A DNA stretch of 64,000 nucleotides from contig NZ_CP083553.1 in NCBI RefSeq assembly GCF_025144465.1, forward strand, positions 3,217,001 through 3,281,000, written 5' to 3'. Of the stretch, positions 58,951-64,000 are shown in pieces (the stretch's first letter is position 1; every line of letters starts with the position of its first letter). This stretch comes from Leisingera sp. S132 (GTDB taxonomy: Bacteria; Pseudomonadota; Alphaproteobacteria; Rhodobacterales; Rhodobacteraceae). The position numbers were made by a program, and so were the translations under genes. The notes beneath the pieces are model-generated. The model was given only the letters and a program-made list of their open reading frames with translations, was not told the origin of the DNA and made no database searches.

Positions 58951-59783
58951 TGGATCCCCTTGAAGAAACGGTCGCTGCGCCAGGTCCAGAAGTAGAGCAT
59001 CGAGCGCCCGGCGGAGGAGAACATGATCCGGTCGGCGCGGCCGATCAGGTTTTCAAACGGCACGAAACCAACCCCGCCTGCGGATTGCGGCAGCCGGCTG
59101 TCCGAGGAATTGTCCCGGTTGTCGCCCATGAAGAAGTAATGGCCTTCGGGCACCTGGTAGACACTGGTGTGGTCGACGCCCTGGTTGGTGATGTTGAGCA
59201 CGGTATGCTCATTGCCGCCGGGCAGGGTTTCGATCTGGCGCGACTTCTTGCAGATGGCGCCCTGGCCCACCGGCGCGTTTTCGCAGCGCGGCATCGAGCC
59301 TTGCGGGCCCTGACGCTCCATCACTTCCTCAAAATCGCCTGCATCCTGCAGCTTGACTGCTTCGCCGTTGATGAACAGCACGCCGTTCTTCATCTGGATT
59401 TTGTCGCCCGGCAGGCCGATCAGCCGCTTGATGAAATCATTGCCGTTAACGGGATGGCGGAACACCACAACATCGCCGCGCTCCGGTTCGCCGCCGATCA
59501 GACGGGTGTTGTCGCCATCGAGAAAGCCGCAGATGTTCTTGGCGTCAATGTTCACCCCGATCGCAGGCATGCGGATGCTGGGGCAGGACGCGTAGGAATA
59601 GCCGTAGGCCATCTTGTTCACGAACAGGAAATCCCCGATCAGCAGGGTTTCCTTCATCGATCCCGACGGAATCCAGAAGGGCTGGAAAAACAGGGTGCGG
59701 AAGACACCGGCGATCAGCAGTGCGTAGACAATGGTCTTGATCGTCTCGATGATCGAACTGCCGGTCTTTGCTTTGGCCGTCAT
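58947..59783 (-). CDS. lepB: signal peptidase I
   Basis: The 278-residue protein has a membrane helix, the catalytic Ser in [17 protein letters not shown], the catalytic Lys in [21 protein letters not shown] and the [17 protein letters not shown] box. It cuts signal peptides of exported proteins. I chose ATG 59783 (GGAGAG 5 nt upstream) over the in-frame start 57 nt earlier. It overlaps rnc by 4 nt. Confidence 0.96.
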   Translation of the reverse strand: MTAKAKTGSSIIETIKTIVYALLIAGVFRTLFFQPFWIPSGSMKETLLIGDFLFVNKMAYGYSYASCPSIRMPAIGVNIDAKNICGFLDGDNTRLIGGEPERGDVVVFRHPVNGNDFIKRLIGLPGDKIQMKNGVLFINGEAVKLQDAGDFEEVMERQGPQGSMPRCENAPVGQGAICKKSRQIETLPGGNEHTVLNITNQGVDHTSVYQVPEGHYFFMGDNRDNSSDSRLPQSAGGVGFVPFENLIGRADRIMFSSAGRSMLYFWTWRSDRFFKGIQ

Positions 59784-59841
59784 CAGGCTCTCCGGTTTGG
59801 AAACAGGGTCCGGGGCTACATGCGGGCCTGAGGGGGGCAAG

Positions 59842-60273
59842 TCAAGTTCCGGCGGGTGATTCCGCGGGCTTCGCGGGGATTGGGCGTGCCTCGATCAGCA
59901 CAAAGGCCTGCGCCCAAGGGTGATCATCGGTCAAAGTCACGTGAATCACCGCCTCATGGCCGGGCGGGGTCATCTCTTGCAGGCGCTCCGCGGCCCAGCC
60001 GGTCACATGCATCACCGGCTGGCCTGTCGCCAGATTGCTGACAGCCATATCCTTCCAGGCGATGCCCATGCGCAAGCCGGTCCCCAGCGCCTTGGAGCAG
60101 GCTTCCTTGGCGGCCCAGCGCTTGGCATAGGTGCCGGCCACATCGCGGCGGCGCTCGGCCTTGCGCTGCTCGGTCTCGGTGAAAACACGGTTGCGGAAAC
60201 GGTCGCCGAACCGGTCCAGCGTGCGCTGGATGCGCTCGATATTGGCGAGGTCGGTTCCGATGCCCAGGATCAT
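59842..60273 (-). CDS. acpS: holo-[acyl-carrier-protein] synthase
   Basis: The 143-residue protein has [20 protein letters not shown], the [12 protein letters not shown] and [17 protein letters not shown] blocks. It moves 4'-phosphopantetheine from CoA to ACP. Its ATG overlaps the upstream membrane gene (ATGA). In most relatives acpS follows pdxJ; here three genes lie between. Confidence 0.95.
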   Translation of the reverse strand: MILGIGTDLANIERIQRTLDRFGDRFRNRVFTETEQRKAERRRDVAGTYAKRWAAKEACSKALGTGLRMGIAWKDMAVSNLATGQPVMHVTGWAAERLQEMTPPGHEAVIHVTLTDDHPWAQAFVLIEARPIPAKPAESPAGT

Positions 60274-60695
60274 TCTTCCAGCCGCTTCAGACCCAGTTTA
60301 ATGCCATGGCCCAGGAACAGGCGGTTGACCATCAGGATGACGGCCAGCAGGAGCAGGAAAATGCCCGCGAGGTAGACAAAGGGAATTGTCTGCCGCGCCT
60401 CTGTCACCATCGGGCTGTTCCAGTAGAGCGGCAGCTGGATGACGGTCAGCACCGCCACCACCCCGGTCATTGCCGCGGCGCAGATCCAGGCATCCCTGCC
60501 CGGCAGGGGTGCGCGGGTCGCCCGGGCAATGCGCATCCCTTCCACAACAGAGGCGATCATCGGCGGCAGCACCGTCGCCAGCCCTGCGGGCATGGCGATC
60601 CCGAACTGCCCCAGCAGGAGGCCTGCCAGCAGCATCGCGACGGAGGCCCCCATCCACCAAAGACCGTAACGGATCAGATTGACCTGCATATTCAT
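60270..60695 (-). CDS. four-TM membrane protein (ABZJ_00895-like)
   Basis: The 141-residue product has four hydrophobic segments and the pattern [17 protein letters not shown]...[18 protein letters not shown]. This fits the uncharacterised ABZJ_00895 family, from memory. It is chained by ATGA overlaps to the MarR gene before it and acpS after it, so it is part of the MarR-acpS-lepB-rnc run. Confidence 0.7.
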   Translation of the reverse strand: MNMQVNLIRYGLWWMGASVAMLLAGLLLGQFGIAMPAGLATVLPPMIASVVEGMRIARATRAPLPGRDAWICAAAMTGVVAVLTVIQLPLYWNSPMVTEARQTIPFVYLAGIFLLLLAVILMVNRLFLGHGIKLGLKRLEE

Positions 60696-61273
60696 CCTCC
60701 CCCCGCATCGCAGCCATCGGCCAGCGTGTTTTCCGCGCCGCCCGGCTCATGCTCCTGGCAGATCTGCGTTGTTTCCTCGCCTTGCAGCGGCACATCCAGC
60801 AGCGCGCAATGGGCGCCCTGAGCAGACGTCCGGTGATGGCGGCAGCTGCGGCACAGGCCAAAGCTGCGCCCGCCGCGGGCCGCTATCATGCCCTTGACCA
60901 GCAGCCTCAGCGCATCCCGGATATCCTCCAACTGGCGGTCCGGCAGGTCCACGGGTGGCGTAGCGTCCAGCGCATCGGCCACAGCCCGGCCTTGCGGTGT
61001 CAGGTCATAGCGCCGCGACCGCCGGTCGCTGCCGCCCGGCCCTTCCTCGGCAAGCCCCTTGGCAGCCAGCGATTTCAGAGTCTGGGAAACCGTGCCGCGG
61101 GTCGCCGACAGGTAGTCGGCCACGGCAGACGGCGTCCGGGAAAACCGGTTGGCGCGCGCGAGGTAGTCCAGCGCCGACGCCTGCGCGGGGTTGAGCCCGG
61201 CGGCCCGGCGCCCGGTGCCATGCAGGCGCGAGAGCCGATCGAGGAGGCTGGCGATTTCATGTGCCGCTGTCAT
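60692..61273 (-). CDS. MarR-type regulator with Cys/His tail
   Basis: The 193-residue protein starts MTAAHEIASLLDRLSRLHG at 61273; an ATG at 61303 would add 10 residues but falls inside the operator/promoter region. The winged helix has SRTPSAVADYLSATRGTVSQTLKSLAAKGL and GGSDRRSRRYDLTPQG. The tail (residues about 140-185) has C-R-S-C-R-H-H, then HC and ICQEHE, a probable metal or redox site. It probably controls its own promoter and that of the divergent exported protein. Confidence 0.85.
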   Translation of the reverse strand: MTAAHEIASLLDRLSRLHGTGRRAAGLNPAQASALDYLARANRFSRTPSAVADYLSATRGTVSQTLKSLAAKGLAEEGPGGSDRRSRRYDLTPQGRAVADALDATPPVDLPDRQLEDIRDALRLLVKGMIAARGGRSFGLCRSCRHHRTSAQGAHCALLDVPLQGEETTQICQEHEPGGAENTLADGCDAGGG

Positions 61274-61313
61274 GCAAGCTTGATAGCGAGTCAAAATCAT
61301 CATTGCAATTATA

Positions 61314-61348
61314 TCGACTCGATACTATTCAATGTGGCATCGAGTCGA
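61314..61348. promoter_or_regulatory. inverted-repeat operator between the MarR gene and its partner
   Basis: TCGACTCGAT (61314-61323) and ATCGAGTCGA (61339-61348) are a perfect 10-bp inverted repeat with a 15-bp centre. A third half-site CGAGTCA lies at about 61287-61293. A perfect TATAAT (-10) on the minus strand lies at 61309-61314 and a TACTAT on the plus strand at 61323-61328, so both promoters overlap the repeat. It fits a MarR binding site. Confidence 0.65.
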
Positions 61349-61364
61349 AACCAAGGAGGTCGAT

Positions 61365-62102
61365 ATGAAACTCGCGTATTTTGCGGCGGTGCTCGCCGCC
61401 CTTGCAGCCGGACAGGCAGCACAGGCCGGCGGCAGCCACGCCTTTCATTCAGAGCCGCTGCTGTCGGAAGCCAAAGACGGGATCGCACCGGACACCGATA
61501 TCCGCAGTGTGCAGGCCAGCCGCAGCGGCGGGCATGTCACTTTCCGGATGGAAACCGGCGGGACGGCCGGCAGCACCGTGCCGCCTGCCACTGGTTCCCT
61601 GGGCGGTGCCGGGGTGCAGGCCTATGTCTGGCCGCTGTCGCTGGATCCCTCAGCCGCAGGCTTTGAAGCCGGCAGCGGCACGCTGGCGCTGGTTGCCACT
61701 GCGCATCCGGATTTTGACGACACGCCGCTGTTCGACGAGAACGGCGATGGCGATCTGGCCAACGATGGCGCCGGCTGGCACAGCCACTGGGTCGTGCTGA
61801 CCCCGAACGACGGCTGCGGCGACGGGATGCTGTCCGTCAAGGATATTCCCGAAGGCGCCGCCCCGGCGCTGCCTGCAACCTGGCCCGGCCTGCCGCTCTA
61901 CATCGACAGCCCCGGGTATTCTCCGGTCCTGAACGGCAAGGAAGTCAGCCTGACGGTGCCGCTGGCGGCAGGGGCGCTGGCCTTTGACGGGGTGACCGCA
62001 GGGCTGGAGGTCAATGCAAACATCCACGCGCCGCTGCTCTGCGTGACAGATGTGTTCGACATTGCATCCGGCGACCTGAGCCTGCCCGGCAAACTGGAAT
62101 GA
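61365..62102 (+). CDS. exported protein with Ca-binding-like loop
   Basis: The 245-residue product starts MKLAYFAAVLAALAAGQAAQAGGSHAF (signal peptide) from ATG 61365, with AAGGAGG 5 nt upstream. The mature part is beta-rich with an EF-hand-like DENGDGDLAND loop followed by GWHSHWVVL and a Cys pair (about residues 156 and 226). I do not recognise the family. It is divergent from the MarR gene and carries the operator in its promoter, so it is probably induced by the same signal. Confidence 0.75.
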   Translation: MKLAYFAAVLAALAAGQAAQAGGSHAFHSEPLLSEAKDGIAPDTDIRSVQASRSGGHVTFRMETGGTAGSTVPPATGSLGGAGVQAYVWPLSLDPSAAGFEAGSGTLALVATAHPDFDDTPLFDENGDGDLANDGAGWHSHWVVLTPNDGCGDGMLSVKDIPEGAAPALPATWPGLPLYIDSPGYSPVLNGKEVSLTVPLAAGALAFDGVTAGLEVNANIHAPLLCVTDVFDIASGDLSLPGKLE

Positions 62103-62183
62103 TCAGCCCCCTGTAGGAACCGGAACTGGCCTGGGGCAGCGGCAATTGCCCTGCCCCGGCTTCATGCCTTTGCCCGGCAGCTC

Positions 62184-62930
62184 TCAGCTGCGTGCGGCAT
62201 TCATCAGGCGGCGCATTTCCTGCACGGCGGGGGTCAGGCCGCGGAAAATCGATTCACCAATCAGGAAGTGGCCGATGTTCAGCTCGTGCACTTCCGGGAA
62301 GGCAGCAACCGGCTGGACCGTTTCATAGGTCAGCCCGTGGCCCGCGTGCACCTCGAGCCCCAGCGAGTGGGCATAGGCGGACATATCCCGCAATGCCTCC
62401 AGTTCACGGTCGCGGTCCGCAAACCGCCCTTCGGCGTGGTAGTCGCAGTAAGCCCCGGTGTGCAGCTCGATTACCTCAGCCCCGATGCGATGGGCGGCGT
62501 CGATTTGTTTCCGGTCCGCCGCGATGAAGATCGACACCCGGCAGCCTGCATCCCGCAGCGGCGCAATGAAATGGGCGAGGCGGTTTTCCTCGCGCGCCAC
62601 TTCCAGCCCGCCTTCGGTGGTGCGCTCCTCGCGCTTCTCCGGAACGATGCAGACTGCGTGCGGCTTGTGGCGCAGGGCGATCTTCTGCATTTCGTCTGTT
62701 GCGGCCATCTCGAAATTCAGCGGCACGGTCAGCGCCTCCATCAGCGCATCGATGTCCGTGTCCGTGATATGGCGGCGGTCCTCGCGCAGGTGCGCAGTGA
62801 TCCCATCCGCGCCCGCCTCTTCGGCCAGTTTTGCAGCCCGGACCGGGTCCGGATAGGCGCCTCCGCGGGCGTTGCGCACAGTGGCCACATGGTCAATGTT
62901 CACGCCCAGGCGCAGCTGATTATCTGTCAT
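62184..62930 (-). CDS. pdxJ: pyridoxine 5'-phosphate synthase
   Basis: The 248-residue TIM-barrel protein begins MTDNQLRLGVNIDHVATVRNARGG and has ITAHLREDRRHI, ELHTGAYCDYH and HAGHGLTYETV. It makes pyridoxine phosphate from 1-deoxyxylulose phosphate and 3-amino-2-oxopropyl phosphate. It follows the DUF2062 and RelA/SpoT genes. Confidence 0.97.
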   Translation of the reverse strand: MTDNQLRLGVNIDHVATVRNARGGAYPDPVRAAKLAEEAGADGITAHLREDRRHITDTDIDALMEALTVPLNFEMAATDEMQKIALRHKPHAVCIVPEKREERTTEGGLEVAREENRLAHFIAPLRDAGCRVSIFIAADRKQIDAAHRIGAEVIELHTGAYCDYHAEGRFADRDRELEALRDMSAYAHSLGLEVHAGHGLTYETVQPVAAFPEVHELNIGHFLIGESIFRGLTPAVQEMRRLMNAARS

Positions 62931-63036
62931 GAGAAGTCTCTCATCCGTCTGAAGTCAAAGCCTTGGTTCCGAGACTAGACAGACAGCCGGCAAGAGCAAG
63001 CCTGCAGGCAATAATGGTACAATGCGGCGGCCCCGC

Positions 63037-63678
63037 TCAGGTGCTGGTATCGACCTCGGCGCGTTTCTTGATCGCCTCGAACTTGGCCTTGATCTTGGCC
63101 CGGCGGCGCTGCTGGTAAACCCGGATCACCGGCAGGCTGAGCAAGTAGCAGGCCGTGGCAGAAATGATGCCGGGAATGATACCGCCGATCATGTAGGGAT
63201 AGAACACCTCGTTATAGAACAGGTGCAGGCCCTGCCAGTCGGCGGGGCGGTCCAGAAACAGGGCAATCAGGTTGTCCTTCAAATCCCCGCCTGCGGCCAG
63301 AAATTTACCCACCAGGGATTTGTCCACTTCCTGATCAAACTCGGTCCCCAGCAGCCAGTGCCCGGTCTGCAGCGAGGCGACCCCGATCGGCACATAAGTC
63401 AGCGGGTTGCCAAAGAAGGTGGCGCTGAGCGAGGCCAGGATATTACCGTTCATCAGCCGGGCTATGAATGCAGCAACAAAGAAATGCAGCCCGTAGAAGG
63501 GTGTGAAAGTCGTGAACACCCCGGCCCAGATGCCGCGGGCGATGCGCTCAGGCGAATCGGGAAGGCGCCGGACCCGGTGCTTTACGTACAGGAACGCCCT
63601 GCCCCAGCCGCCGCGCGGCCAGAGGAAGTCCGCCAGCGCCCGGAGGGGCGGACGTCTGTCCCGGCGCCTGAATACCAA
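63037..63678 (-). CDS. DUF2062 domain-containing protein
   Basis: The 213-residue protein has the DUF2062 region (SPERIARGIWAGVFTTFTPFYGLHFFVAAFIARLMNGNILASLSATFFGNPLTYVPIG) with several hydrophobic segments. Function unknown; it is usual between a RelA/SpoT gene and pdxJ in this order of bacteria. Confidence 0.88.
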   Translation of the reverse strand: MVFRRRDRRPPLRALADFLWPRGGWGRAFLYVKHRVRRLPDSPERIARGIWAGVFTTFTPFYGLHFFVAAFIARLMNGNILASLSATFFGNPLTYVPIGVASLQTGHWLLGTEFDQEVDKSLVGKFLAAGGDLKDNLIALFLDRPADWQGLHLFYNEVFYPYMIGGIIPGIISATACYLLSLPVIRVYQQRRRAKIKAKFEAIKKRAEVDTST

Positions 63679-63721
63679 AGCTGTGCGTCCTTCCCAGTTC
63701 CCGGCTCAGAGTTTCAGCGGC

Positions 63722-64000
63722 TTACCCCGGAAAATGGCGCTCTTCCGGCTTTTCCCGGAACCGCGCCACCGCGGCAACATCGCTTTCCGCCTCAAGCGTC
63801 AGCATCAGCGAGTGCAGCTGCTCCACATCCCGCAGCTCCACATTGATCATGAGCCGGTAAAAGTCTGGTTTCCTGTCTACAAATTCCAGGTCCGAGATAT
63901 TGGCCTTTTTCTCGCCGATCAATGTGCAAATACGCCCCAGCACGCCCGCGTCGTTGCCGATGGTCAGCTCCAGCGTGGTGCCATAGGCGGCCGGGTGGGT
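63722..64000 (-). CDS. RelA/SpoT-type (p)ppGpp enzyme, C-terminal ACT domain, partial
   Basis: The 92 visible residues run off the right edge. They form an ACT domain: THPAAYGTTLELTIGNDAGVLGRICTLIGEKKANISDLEF, YRLMINVELRDVEQLHSLMLTLEAES and VARF. This is the C-terminal sensor of a bifunctional Rsh protein that makes and destroys (p)ppGpp. The order with DUF2062 and pdxJ supports this. The catalytic domains lie outside the window. Confidence 0.85.
   Translation of the reverse strand, partial: THPAAYGTTLELTIGNDAGVLGRICTLIGEKKANISDLEFVDRKPDFYRLMINVELRDVEQLHSLMLTLEAESDVAAVARFREKPEERHFPG

Overview
The window looks like chromosomal DNA of a Roseobacter-group alphaproteobacterium (Rhodobacteraceae, close to Leisingera, Phaeobacter or Ruegeria). 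The evidence is the high-GC housekeeping genes, the order pdxJ-acpS-lepB-rnc-era-recO, a short HprK beside ChvI/ChvG and RapZ, a methylsuccinyl-CoA dehydrogenase, a DUF6473 protein, and a MarR protein with a Cys/His tail. No organism name can be proved from the sequence alone.

Region 1 (about 1-31,000) is the ancient translation/transcription supercluster, almost all on the minus strand. Read right to left it is tuf(2) - tRNA-Trp - secE - nusG - rplK - rplA - rplJ - rplL - rpoB - rpoC - rpsL - rpsG - fusA - tuf(1) - rpsJ - rplC - rplD - rplW. Accessory genes have entered many of its joints: a Schlafen-type AlbA/ATPase gene beyond rplW where rplB is expected; a membrane coiled-coil gene between tuf and rpsJ; a glycosyltransferase and an EamA transporter between rpoC and rpsL; a small membrane ORF translationally coupled between rpoB and rpoC; a two-TM protein between rplA and rplJ; a HEPN/AbiU2-like gene between rplK and nusG; a TPR/OGT-like gene between secE and tRNA-Trp; and an acyltransferase plus an orphan ORF before tuf(2). 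Several of these are visibly A+T-richer than the core genes. The core units keep good sigma70-like promoters with 17-bp spacers and strong intrinsic terminators. The two tuf genes form a 1,388-bp direct repeat that includes their 3' tails.

Region 2 (about 31,000-46,100) holds parC, an SH3 protein, an SDR, a HIG1-type small protein, a PduO-type cobalamin adenosyltransferase, etfBA, a DUF6473 protein and a 3-hydroxyacyl-CoA dehydrogenase. It ends with the minus-strand run chvI-chvG-hprK-rapZ-EIIA-HPr-acyltransferase, which joins envelope or acid sensing to an incomplete regulatory PTS. pckA lies divergently from chvI.

Region 3 (46,449-64,000) contains pckA, a dGTPase-like HD hydrolase, a CDF metal transporter, a TSUP permease, mcd of the ethylmalonyl-CoA pathway, an SGNH lipoprotein, a META lipoprotein, recO, a DUF1491 gene, era, a Tat-exported multicopper oxidase that splits era from rnc, rnc, lepB, acpS, a membrane protein, a MarR-type regulator, its divergent exported partner, pdxJ, a DUF2062 gene and the 3' end of a RelA/SpoT homologue.

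I found no rRNA, CRISPR array, transposase or complete prophage. The best candidates for something undescribed are the HEPN and Schlafen genes lodged in ribosomal operons, the rpoB/rpoC-coupled small membrane protein, and a three-way-junction palindromic element near 54,000.
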